Shown here in pieces: positions 7,474 through 14,404 of a stretch of 18,455 nucleotides of DNA. The notes under the pieces were generated by a model that made no database searches, was not told where the DNA came from, and was given only the letters and a program-made list of their open reading frames with translations. Within the stretch, counting starts at the first letter, position 1, and each line of letters opens with the position of its first letter. Source of the stretch: Actinomycetales bacterium (GTDB taxonomy: Bacteria > Actinomycetota > Actinomycetes > Actinomycetales > Dermabacteraceae); NCBI GenBank assembly GCA_012799425.1, contig JAAZLF010000387.1, positions 1-18,455 on the forward strand, read 5' to 3'. A program made the position numbers and the translations under genes.

Positions 7474-8408
7474 CCACCCACGCCCCTCCCGCCCCGGAAC
7501 GGACGGCATCCGCCCGACGCGGTCGCAGCAACCTGGGGGACCGGCTCACCACCGCGCGTGCCCTGCCGATGCTTCCTGCCGGTCTCCTGCTGATCGGCTT
7601 CATGCTCGGGCCGATCCTCTACTCGCTGTACCTCGCCTTCACCGACAGCGCGATCCGCGGCGACGGCGCAGCGAGCACGAGCTTCGTCGGGGTGTCCAAC
7701 TTCGTGGACGCCTTCACCGACGGCGACTTCTGGAACTCGGTCGCCCTGACGCTGGTGTTCACGATCGTCTCCGCAGTGATCGGTCAGAACGTGCTGGGCA
7801 TGCTGCTGGCACTGCTGATGGAGCGCGCCCAGCGGATCCTGTCCTTCGTGGTGACCTCGATCGTGATCGCCGCGTGGATCCTGCCCGAGGTCGTGGCGGG
7901 GTACCTGCTCTACACGTTCTTCGCCGACGAGGGAAGTCTCAACACCCTGCTGGGCGCGATCGGGCTGCCGGCGCAGGATCTCCTGTTCAGCGCCCCGATC
8001 CTCGCGGTGTCCTTCGCGAACATCTGGCGGGGCACGGCCTTCTCGATGCTCGTGTACTCCGCGGCGCTGAGCTCCGTGCCCTCCGACGTCTACGAATCCG
8101 CGGCGCTGGACGGCGCGGGCCCGGTGCGCCGCTTCCGCTCCGTGACGGTGCCCCTGCTGCGTCCGGCGATCGCGACCAACCTGATGCTGACCACCCTGCA
8201 GACCCTGTCGGTCTTCGGGCTGATCTTCATCATGACCGGTGGCGGTCCCGCCCGCCAGAGCCAGACCCTGCCGCTGTACATGTACGAGCAGGCCTTCTCC
8301 TACGGTCAGCTCGGCTACGGCACCGCCGTGGCGCTGCTGCTGCTCCTGATCGGAGCGGCCGCCTCGCTGGTCTACCTGCGTCTGCTGCCCGAGGAGGACA
8401 AGCGATGA
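7470..8408 (+). CDS. Sugar ABC transporter permease, MalF type
   Basis: This 312-residue inner-membrane permease has about six hydrophobic helices, the first at about 31-52 (LPMLPAGLLLIGFMLGPILYSLYLAF). The EAA-type cytoplasmic loop, YESAALDGAGPVRRFRSVTVP (from about residue 208), contacts the ATPase. The sequence PILYSLYLAFTDS near the N-terminus and MTGGGPARQSQTLPLYMY before the last helix are typical of the MalF/UgpA side of CUT1 sugar importers. The start is the ATG of the ATGA overlap with the binding-protein gene, and the stop overlaps the next permease in the same way, so the three genes form one translationally coupled operon. Confidence 0.93.
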   Translation: MTTHAPPAPERTASARRGRSNLGDRLTTARALPMLPAGLLLIGFMLGPILYSLYLAFTDSAIRGDGAASTSFVGVSNFVDAFTDGDFWNSVALTLVFTIVSAVIGQNVLGMLLALLMERAQRILSFVVTSIVIAAWILPEVVAGYLLYTFFADEGSLNTLLGAIGLPAQDLLFSAPILAVSFANIWRGTAFSMLVYSAALSSVPSDVYESAALDGAGPVRRFRSVTVPLLRPAIATNLMLTTLQTLSVFGLIFIMTGGGPARQSQTLPLYMYEQAFSYGQLGYGTAVALLLLLIGAAASLVYLRLLPEEDKR

Positions 8409-9268
8409 GCGCGAGCACTGAGAACATCCCGACCTCGAGGCGCAGCACCCGGGAGCGCACCGCGGCCACGGCCAGCAGCGCCGTGATGGTCGTGATCGGT
8501 CTGGCGTTCCTGGTCCCGCTGCTGTGGGTGGTGCTGGCCTCGTTCGACGTCGAGGCATCGCTGTCGGTGGCCTGGCCGGACTCGTGGAGCCTGGGCAACT
8601 TCTCGGCGATCTGGAATGCCGAGACGACTTTCCGCCCCCTGACCAACTCGCTCATCCTGTGCGGCGGGGCGACGCTGGTGACGATGACGGCCGCGGTGCT
8701 GTGCGCCTATCCCATGTCGCGCTTCCGCTTCCGGGCGAAGCGTCCGCTGCTGCTGACGATCATCTTCTCCACCGGCCTGCCGATCACGGCCATCATGATC
8801 CCGGTCTACTCGCTGTTCGTGCAGGTGAACCTGATCGACTCGATGGGCGGGGCGATCCTATTCCTCGGGGCCAGCTCGCTGCCGTACGCGATCTTCCTGA
8901 CCAAGGGGTTCATGGACGGCGTCCCGGTGGAGATCGAGGAATCGGCCTGGACGGAGGGTGCCGGTGTGCTGAGAGCCCTGTGGTCGGTGGTGCTTCCACT
9001 GATGCGCTCGGGACTGGCAGTCGCCACGATCTTCACCTTCGTGAGCATGTGGGGGAACTTCTTCGTGCCGTTCATGCTGCTGCTGAGCCCGGAGAACCTG
9101 CCCGCCGCGGTGACGCTGTACACCTTCTCGTCCCAGTACGGTCAGGTCGCCTACGGGCAGCTCGCCGCCTTCTCGATCTTCTACTCGATCCCGGTGGTGG
9201 CTCTGTACCTGTTCCTGGGCCGGAGCCTCGGCCAGGGCTTCGCCGCCGCCGGTGGTGTGAAGGGCTGA
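8405..9268 (+). CDS. Sugar ABC transporter permease, MalG type
   Basis: This 287-residue second permease pairs with the MalF-type protein. It has about six hydrophobic helices, the first at about 25-42. The EAA-type loop is near residues 178-200 (IEESAWTEGAGVLRALWSVVLP). The YPMSRFRF segment and the FLTKGFMDGVPVEIEESA stretch are standard for MalG/UgpE-like proteins. It starts in the ATGA overlap. No ATP-binding subunit follows; the next gene is a dehydrogenase. A shared ATPase encoded elsewhere (MsiK/MsmX type, as known for CUT1 importers in streptomycetes and bacilli) probably energises the complex. Confidence 0.93.
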   Translation: MSASTENIPTSRRSTRERTAATASSAVMVVIGLAFLVPLLWVVLASFDVEASLSVAWPDSWSLGNFSAIWNAETTFRPLTNSLILCGGATLVTMTAAVLCAYPMSRFRFRAKRPLLLTIIFSTGLPITAIMIPVYSLFVQVNLIDSMGGAILFLGASSLPYAIFLTKGFMDGVPVEIEESAWTEGAGVLRALWSVVLPLMRSGLAVATIFTFVSMWGNFFVPFMLLLSPENLPAAVTLYTFSSQYGQVAYGQLAAFSIFYSIPVVALYLFLGRSLGQGFAAAGGVKG

Positions 9269-9271
9269 CGG

Positions 9272-9290
9272 GAGCGGGGACCGACCGCTC
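9272..9290 (+). terminator. Weak hairpin after the ABC operon
   Basis: GAGCGG (9272-9277) pairs with CCGCTC (9285-9290) over a seven-base loop, just after the last permease stop. There is no T run. Confidence 0.3.
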
Positions 9291-9325
9291 GTACGGGATG
9301 CCGGCACGCCCGTGTCCCCGCGCCC

Positions 9326-9331
9326 TATCGT
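9326..9331 (+). promoter_or_regulatory. Candidate -10 box for the SDR gene
   Basis: TATCGT lies 32 bases before the start codon at 9364, leaving room for a leader that contains AAGGAG (9353-9358). No good -35 box is visible. Confidence 0.3.
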
Positions 9332-9363
9332 GGAACGATCCCGTCGCCGATGAAGGAGCTGTG

Positions 9364-10302
9364 ATGAGCGATCCCGCCACGACCCCGAGCACCCTGTCCC
9401 CGGAGATAGCGCAAAAGGCCCGCGACCTCTCCACGCGTGATGGCGAGCCCTCCTTCCCCGAGCAGGACCAGCAGCCGCCCGGGCTGACGGCACCCATGGA
9501 GCCCGTGCCCGATCACGGTGAGCGCACCTATATCGGCCATGGCAGGCTCGAGGGGCTGACCGCTCTGATCACGGGCGGTGACTCCGGCATCGGCCGCGCG
9601 GTCGCGATCGCCTACGCCCGCGAGGGCGCAGACGTCGCGATCTCGTATCTCCCCGAGGAGCAGCAGGATGCCGAGCAGACCAGGCACTGGATCGAGCAGG
9701 CCGGGCGCCGCGCGCTGCTGCTGCCCGGGGACATCCGTGAGGAGCAGCTGGCCCGCTCGCTGGTCACCTCCACTGTCGCCGAGCTGGGGAGGCTCGACAT
9801 CCTGGTCAACAACGCCGCATTCCAGTGGGGCCGGGCGGAGCCGAAGGGGCTGGAGGGAATCGAGTCGGCGCGTCTGCACCGCACGCTGGCCACGAACCTG
9901 GAGGCGCTGTTCTGGATCACCCAGGAGGCCGCGCCTCATCTGGGGGAGGGGTCCAGCGTGATCAACTGCTCCTCGATCCAGAGCTACGACCCGTCGGTCC
10001 CGCTGATGGACTATGCGGCCACGAAGGCGGCGATCAACAACGTGACGGTGAATCTGGCGTCCGATCTGGGTCCGCGCGGGATCCGCGTGAATGCGGTCGC
10101 GCCGGGTCCGATCTGGACGCCGCTGAACGTCGCGACGCGCGTCAGCGAGGACTACGTCGAGTTCGGGGCGAACACTCCGCTCGGTCGCGCCGGGCAGCCG
10201 GCGGAGGTCGCCGGTGCGTTCGTGTTCCTGGCGAGCCCGTCGGAGGCGAGCTACGTCTCCGGCACCGTGCTCGGCGTGACCGGCGGCCGGCCCGTCTTCT
10301 GA
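9364..10302 (+). CDS. Short-chain dehydrogenase/reductase with N-terminal extension
   Basis: This 312-residue NAD(P)-dependent oxidoreductase is of the classical SDR family. The cofactor motif TGGDSGIG is at residues 70-77, NNAA at 149-152 and the catalytic triad at Ser204, Tyr217 and Lys221 (YAATK). The C-terminal PLGRAGQPAEVAGAFVFLAS and SYVSGTVLGVTGG complete the fold. An extra stretch of about 60 residues before the Rossmann fold (Pro-rich, MEPVPDHGERTYIGHGRLEG) marks the YghA/YhdF/YdaD-like subgroup, often annotated as glucose or general-stress dehydrogenases; the true substrate is unknown. ATG 9364 is preferred over the GTG immediately before it because AAGGAG sits five bases upstream. 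The gene stands alone and converges on purU. Confidence 0.92.
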   Translation: MSDPATTPSTLSPEIAQKARDLSTRDGEPSFPEQDQQPPGLTAPMEPVPDHGERTYIGHGRLEGLTALITGGDSGIGRAVAIAYAREGADVAISYLPEEQQDAEQTRHWIEQAGRRALLLPGDIREEQLARSLVTSTVAELGRLDILVNNAAFQWGRAEPKGLEGIESARLHRTLATNLEALFWITQEAAPHLGEGSSVINCSSIQSYDPSVPLMDYAATKAAINNVTVNLASDLGPRGIRVNAVAPGPIWTPLNVATRVSEDYVEFGANTPLGRAGQPAEVAGAFVFLASPSEASYVSGTVLGVTGGRPVF

Positions 10303-10317
10303 GTGAGGGCCGGCCGC
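10283..10317. terminator. Two-sided hairpin between the SDR gene and purU
   Basis: GCGGCCGGCCC (10283-10293) and GGGCCGGCCGC (10307-10317) are perfect 11-pair arms around a 13-base loop. The left arm lies in the last SDR codons, the SDR stop codon lies in the loop, and the right arm ends six bases before the purU stop. No T run follows on either strand, so this would be the stem-only type of terminator common in GC-rich actinobacteria, serving both convergent genes. Confidence 0.65.
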
Positions 10318-10322
10318 GGGCG

Positions 10323-11219
10323 TCAGCGGAAGATGACGGTGCGTGCGCCGTCCAGGAGCACGCGGGACTGCGCGAACCAGGCCACGGCCTGGCGCAGCGT
10401 GCGCGCCTCGGCGTCCTGGCCGATCGCCATCAGCTCCTTGGGGGAGCGGGTGTGGTCCACGCGGATCACATCCTGCTCGATGATGGGGCCCTCGTCGAGG
10501 TCGCTGGTGACGAAATGGGCGGTCGCGCCGATCTGCTTCACACCGCGGGCGTAGGCCTGCCGGTACGGGTTGGCCCCTTTGAAGCCCGGCAGGAACGAGT
10601 GATGGATGTTGATGCAGCGCCCGGCGAGCTCCGCGCACAGCTCGGGGGAGAGGATCTGCATGTAGCGGGCCAGCACGACCAGCTCGATGTCGTGCTCGGC
10701 GACGGCCTCGCGGACCCGCTGCTCGAACGCGGCCTTCGCCCCCTCGCCCTTGGTGGTCAGGTGCTCGAAGGGCACCTCGTAGAAGTCGGCGAGCCGTTCG
10801 AGGGTGGGGTGGTTGGCCAGGATCAGCGGGACCTCGATCGGCAGGTTCCCCGAGTCGACCTGGAACAGCAGGTCGTTCACGCAGTGCTTCGCGGTGGAGC
10901 CCAGCACGAGCGTGCGCACGGGGCGCCCCACGCGGTCGATGCGGTGCTCGAGCCCGAACTTCTCCACCGCGGGGGCCAGGGCCGCCTCGAACTCGTCGAC
11001 CGAGGCGGCAGTGCTCACCTGCAGCCGCAGGTAGAAGCGGTGCGTGGTGCCGCTCTCGAACTGGCGGCTCTCGGCGATGTTGCCCCCGATCTCCACGATC
11101 GCTCCGGTGACGGCGTGGACGATGCCGGGAGCGTCCGCACACACCACGGTGAGGACGTACTCGTTCAGCGCCGACGACGACTCGGGCGGGGTCTGGGAGA
11201 GGGGGATAGCACTGCTCAT
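10323..11219 (-). CDS. purU: Formyltetrahydrofolate deformylase
   Basis: PurU hydrolyses 10-formyltetrahydrofolate to formate and tetrahydrofolate, balancing one-carbon pools and feeding formate to purine synthesis. The 298-residue protein has an N-terminal ACT domain (about 20-90, VVCADAPGIVHAVTGAIVEIGGNI) and a formyltransferase-fold catalytic domain (about 100-295). Catalytic residues are Asn204, His206 (INIHHSFLPGFKGANPY) and Asp242 (SDLDEGPIIEQD). The length is slightly above the usual of about 280 because of a Ser/Pro-rich lead of about 18 residues. No Shine-Dalgarno sequence precedes the ATG at 11219, but a TAGAAT box lies six bases before it, which suggests a leaderless transcript independent of the MMPL gene upstream. 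Confidence 0.96.
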   Translation of the reverse strand: MSSAIPLSQTPPESSSALNEYVLTVVCADAPGIVHAVTGAIVEIGGNIAESRQFESGTTHRFYLRLQVSTAASVDEFEAALAPAVEKFGLEHRIDRVGRPVRTLVLGSTAKHCVNDLLFQVDSGNLPIEVPLILANHPTLERLADFYEVPFEHLTTKGEGAKAAFEQRVREAVAEHDIELVVLARYMQILSPELCAELAGRCINIHHSFLPGFKGANPYRQAYARGVKQIGATAHFVTSDLDEGPIIEQDVIRVDHTRSPKELMAIGQDAEARTLRQAVAWFAQSRVLLDGARTVIFR

Positions 11220-11225
11220 GGGGCC

Positions 11226-11231
11226 ATTCTA
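11226..11231 (-). promoter_or_regulatory. Candidate -10 box for leaderless purU transcript
   Basis: On the minus strand TAGAAT is followed by GGCCCC and the purU ATG. It differs from the TATAAT consensus at one position and is six bases from the start codon. Confidence 0.5.
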
Positions 11232-11275
11232 GGAAGCTCCACGGCCTGTGGCCGCATCCGGGCGGGCGGAGTTGC

Positions 11276-13483
11276 TCACGGTCGTCCCGTGCGCCACAGC
11301 TTCGAGGGCCACCAGATGACCTTCCCCAGATCCAGCGCGAGCGCCGGGACCAGCAGGGTGCGGACCACGAAGGTGTCCAGCAGCACCCCGAAGGCGACGA
11401 TGAACGCGATCTGCGCCAGGAACAGGATCGGGATCACGCCGAGCGCCGCGAAGGTCGCGGCGAGCACCAGTCCTGCCGAGGTGATGACCCCGCCGGTCAC
11501 AGCGAGACCGCGCACCACGCCCTCACGCGTGCCGTGCTGGAGCGCCTCCTCCCGCACCCGGGTCATCAGGAAGATGTTGTAGTCGATGCCCAGCGCCACG
11601 AGGAAGACGAAACCGTACAGGGGGACCGCCGGGTCGGCACCGGGGAAGTCGAACAGGTGGTTGAACACCAGCGCGGCCACGCCCATCGCGGTGCCGAAGG
11701 ACAGCACCGTGGTGGCGACCAGCAGGATCGGTGCCAGGATCGAGCGCAGCAGCAGCATCAGGATCAGCACGATCACCACCAGCACCACCGGGATGATCAG
11801 CGCCCGGTCGTGCGCCGAGGCGTCGTTGGTGTCGATCGCGGTGGCGGTGGGTCCGCCCACCACGGCGGCGATCTCCCGGTCGGAGAAGTCGGCACGGACA
11901 TCGCGCACCGTCTGCTCGGCGGCAGCGGAATCGGGGGCGTCGGAGAGCGTCGCCTGCAGCAGCACATCCCCGTCTACCACTGTCGGCTCTGCTGCCGGGG
12001 TGCCCGGGGGCCCCTGTGCCTGGATGCCGTCCTCGGTCACCGGTGCGGAGCCGCTGGGGGAGTCTTCGGCGGTGACCGTCACGGAGTCGATGCCGTCCTG
12101 GGCCAGCAGGCGGTCTGCGGTCTCCTGCAGGGAGGCCTCCTCCACGATCACCTGCGCCGGCGAGCCGGCCCCGGCGGGGAAGTGCTCGCCGAGGGCCGCC
12201 TGCCCGTCGCGTGCGGAGGACTGGGTCAGCACCAGGTCGGACTGGGGGACGCCGTCGGCCTGGAGCTGCGTGGCGCCGAGGCAGCCGACGGCGAGCGCGA
12301 CCGCGGTGAGGATCCACAGCGGACGGGGGCGGCGGCGCACCGCCGTCGCGACCCGTCCCCAGACTCCGTGGGCCGACGGATCGGCGCCGGCGTCCGGTGC
12401 GTCGGGCGCGTAGTGGGGTCGGCGGGGCCAGAAGGCGACCCGACCCGTGACGTACAGCAGCGCGGGCAGGAAGGTCAGGGCGCCGGCCATGGCGAAGAGG
12501 ATGCCGATCGCTGCGACCGGGCCGAGCGTGCTGTTGGACTTCAGATCGGACAGGAGCAGGCACAGCAGCCCGGCGATCACCGTACCGCCGGAGGCGAGCA
12601 CGGGCTCGAGGGTGCCGCGCAGCGCCTGGAGAGTGGCGGGCCAGCGCTGCTCGGTGCGCCGCAGCTCGTCCCGGTACCTCGCGACGTACAGCAGGGAGTA
12701 GTCGGTCGCGGCGCCGATGACCAGGATGAACAGGATCCCCTGGGTCTGTCCGGACAGCAGCAGCACGTCCGCGGCGGCCAGGTGCCAGATAGTCAGCAGC
12801 GCTGCGCACAGGGCGAAGACGCTGGTCGACAGCACGATCAGCGGCAGCAGCAGGGAGCGGTAGACGATGATCAGGATGACGAACACCGCCGCGAGCGCCA
12901 CGCCGAGCAGCAGGCCGTCCAGGCCGGTGAATCCTGCGGCGAGGTCTGCGGAGAAGCCTGCGGGCCCGGTGACATAGGAGGTCAGCGCTTCGGGCAGATC
13001 TGCCGCGAGCTCCTGCTCTATCTGCGTGGTGGCCGCCGCGAGATCGGCCTCCGAGTCGATCGGGACGAACACCTGGACGGCCAGACCGTCCTCGGAGGTG
13101 ATCGCGGGGGAGATCTCGCCGCTCACGACATCGATCTCGGCCAGAGCCTCGGTGGTCTCGTCGACGGCGGCGGTGGCCTCCTCGTCGAGCTCCTCGGGCG
13201 AGGTGATCACGATGATCGCCGGGATCGACTCGGAGCCGGTGAAGTCCGCAGCGCGCTCGGAGACCGCAGTGGCGTCCGCGGAGTCCGGCAGGTACGCGGC
13301 CTGGTCGTTGGAGGAGACCTCGTCGACGCGCCCGAAGTAGGGCCCGCCGACGCCTGCGGCGACCACCCAGCCGAGGATCAGCAGCGCCGGGAGGAGGACG
13401 CGCAGCGCCCGAGGGAGCGCGGGGACCGCGCGTCGATGGGTGTTCTGCGTCGGGACGCTGGAGTCGTCCGTCGATGGTGACAT
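11276..13483 (-). CDS. MMPL/RND-family membrane exporter
   Basis: This 735-residue protein belongs to the MMPL branch of RND transporters, proton-driven exporters of lipids, drugs or other hydrophobic compounds in actinobacteria; the substrate is unknown. A first helix at about 29-46 is followed by a large extracytoplasmic domain (about 50-180). A block of helices then carries GAATDYSLLYVARYRDEL, a second large loop follows, and the second helix block contains LGIDYNIFLMTRVREE. The duplicated DYS/DYN motifs are the family's proton-relay sites. I choose ATG 13483, with GAAGGA six bases upstream; the ATG at 13528 would add 15 residues and lies within the divergent regulatory region. The neighbouring divergent MarR gene probably controls it. 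Confidence 0.93.
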   Translation of the reverse strand: MSPSTDDSSVPTQNTHRRAVPALPRALRVLLPALLILGWVVAAGVGGPYFGRVDEVSSNDQAAYLPDSADATAVSERAADFTGSESIPAIIVITSPEELDEEATAAVDETTEALAEIDVVSGEISPAITSEDGLAVQVFVPIDSEADLAAATTQIEQELAADLPEALTSYVTGPAGFSADLAAGFTGLDGLLLGVALAAVFVILIIVYRSLLLPLIVLSTSVFALCAALLTIWHLAAADVLLLSGQTQGILFILVIGAATDYSLLYVARYRDELRRTEQRWPATLQALRGTLEPVLASGGTVIAGLLCLLLSDLKSNSTLGPVAAIGILFAMAGALTFLPALLYVTGRVAFWPRRPHYAPDAPDAGADPSAHGVWGRVATAVRRRPRPLWILTAVALAVGCLGATQLQADGVPQSDLVLTQSSARDGQAALGEHFPAGAGSPAQVIVEEASLQETADRLLAQDGIDSVTVTAEDSPSGSAPVTEDGIQAQGPPGTPAAEPTVVDGDVLLQATLSDAPDSAAAEQTVRDVRADFSDREIAAVVGGPTATAIDTNDASAHDRALIIPVVLVVIVLILMLLLRSILAPILLVATTVLSFGTAMGVAALVFNHLFDFPGADPAVPLYGFVFLVALGIDYNIFLMTRVREEALQHGTREGVVRGLAVTGGVITSAGLVLAATFAALGVIPILFLAQIAFIVAFGVLLDTFVVRTLLVPALALDLGKVIWWPSKLWRTGRP

Positions 13484-13526
13484 CGTGATCCTTCGGTGAG
13501 CGGGGTGTGCGGGAGCAGTCTCGCAC

Positions 13527-13549
13527 ATATCGTTAGCCTGGCAAGATAT
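13527..13549. promoter_or_regulatory. Imperfect inverted repeat, candidate MarR operator
   Basis: ATATCGTTAGCC and GGCAAGATAT flank a central T: the ATATC/GATAT ends and the GCC/GGC inner parts match, with a mismatch and a bulge between them. It sits in the divergent gap between the MMPL gene and the MarR gene, where a regulator of both would bind. The AT-rich patch stands out from the GC-rich surroundings. Confidence 0.5.
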
Positions 13550-13571
13550 ATGGTCGGCACGCCGCGAGCTT

Positions 13572-13577
13572 TATCAT
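13572..13577 (+). promoter_or_regulatory. Candidate -10 box for leaderless MarR transcript
   Basis: TATCAT lies seven bases before the ATG at 13585. This agrees with the TANNNT spacing seen at cmk-der, the TM2 gene and purU, and favours 13585 over the ATG at 13576 that lies within the box. Confidence 0.4.
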
Positions 13578-13584
13578 GGAGATC

Positions 13585-14190
13585 ATGAGCTCGCCCCCCG
13601 ATGGCGAGGGCGATCACCACCAGCCCTCCTCCATACCCTCCCGCTACTCCATCGAGTCCAGCGACCCGCACCACGAGCTCGTCGACCGCGAAGGCCTGGA
13701 CGAGAGCGACATCGCTCAGATCGACGTCCTGATGGGTGCGCTCTCGCGGCTGCGCGCCGCGGAGCAGGCGCTCTCGGAGGCGTCGCTGCGCTACATGCGC
13801 CTGGGGGAGACCGATATGCGGGCGCTGCACTTCCTGATCGTCTGCGAGAACACCGACTCGCTCGCCACCCCGGGCATGCTCGCCCAGGCGCTGGAGATCT
13901 CGAGCGCCTCGACCACGAAGCTGTTGGATCGACTCGAGCGCGCTGGGCACGTCCGGCGCGCACCCCACCCCTTCGACCGTCGGGCGCTGGTGGTCAGCAT
14001 CGAGCCCGCCACCCGCGCTTCCGCGATCCGCACCGTCGGAGCCCAGCAGGCCCGACGCGTCCATGCCGCCAGACGGCTGACGCCGGCCCAGCGCGAGGTC
14101 GTCATCAGCTTCCTCGACGACATGGTCGAAGAGATCTCCGTCGACAACGCCGAGTGGGCCCGCCCAGAAAACGGCGACGACCAGCGCTGA
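13585..14190 (+). CDS. MarR-family transcriptional regulator
   Basis: The 201-residue product is a dimeric winged-helix repressor type. The DNA-binding part reads MRALHFLIVCENTDSLATPG, then LAQALEISSASTTKLLDRLERAGHVRRAPHPFDRRALVVSIE: the recognition helix followed by the wing with the family's DRR signature. The acidic, disordered-looking N-terminus of about 45 residues is longer than in most MarR proteins. It is divergent from the MMPL exporter, the classic arrangement in which a MarR protein senses a compound and derepresses its export. I use ATG 13585; ATG 13576 in the same frame would add three residues but has no ribosome binding site. The inducer is unknown. Confidence 0.9.
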   Translation: MSSPPDGEGDHHQPSSIPSRYSIESSDPHHELVDREGLDESDIAQIDVLMGALSRLRAAEQALSEASLRYMRLGETDMRALHFLIVCENTDSLATPGMLAQALEISSASTTKLLDRLERAGHVRRAPHPFDRRALVVSIEPATRASAIRTVGAQQARRVHAARRLTPAQREVVISFLDDMVEEISVDNAEWARPENGDDQR

Positions 14191-14284
14191 GGCGTCCCGC
14201 ACCACACCCTGCCCTACCAGGTGGTCGGGTCGGTGACCTGCATCGGAGGATCCCGCCCAGCGGCCCCGGGAGCGGGTGCTTGAC

Positions 14285-14298
14285 GGGGCTGCGGCCCC
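14285..14298 (+). terminator. GC hairpin downstream of the MarR gene
   Basis: GGGGC and GCCCC pair across TGCG within a very GC-rich stretch, about 95 bases after the MarR stop and before the promoter of the next operon. There is no T run; the support is modest. Confidence 0.3.
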
Positions 14299-14327
14299 CG
14301 GGTGAGGGTCAGCACACCGGCACCTAC

Positions 14328-14356
14328 TTGCCAGACGGGGTGATCTTCGCTATGCG
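14328..14356 (+). promoter_or_regulatory. Promoter of the ectoine-type operon
   Basis: TTGCCA (14328-14333) and TATGCG (14351-14356) are separated by exactly 17 bases, 48 bases before the start codon at 14405. It is the best sigma70-like pair in the window. The ribosome binding site GGGAGG lies at 14394-14399. Confidence 0.55.
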
Positions 14357-14404
14357 GCCGGGCGTGATGAGCGAGTTCGCCCTGCACCGCGACGGGAGGT
14401 CCCC

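Noticed and set aside
9825..11582. Long open frame on the plus strand running through the SDR gene, purU and the MMPL end
   Set aside because: It is an out-of-frame or antisense reading of three well-supported genes; its translation is low-complexity, rich in Arg, Gly and Ala, without any motif. Long shadow frames are expected at this GC content.
11534..13480. Long plus-strand frame opposite the MMPL gene
   Set aside because: The translation is rich in Gly, Gln, Asp and Arg without domains, while the minus strand encodes a complete membrane protein with paired DYS/DYN motifs.
13484..13528. Longer MMPL protein starting at ATG 13528
   Set aside because: The 15 extra residues are polar and unlike a membrane-protein start, the ATG lies inside the palindrome, and ATG 13483 has a good ribosome binding site.
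14367..14404. Possible short upstream ORF from the ATG at 14367 in the ectB leader
   Set aside because: It has no ribosome binding site of its own, reads out of frame into ectB, and does not resemble a leader peptide.
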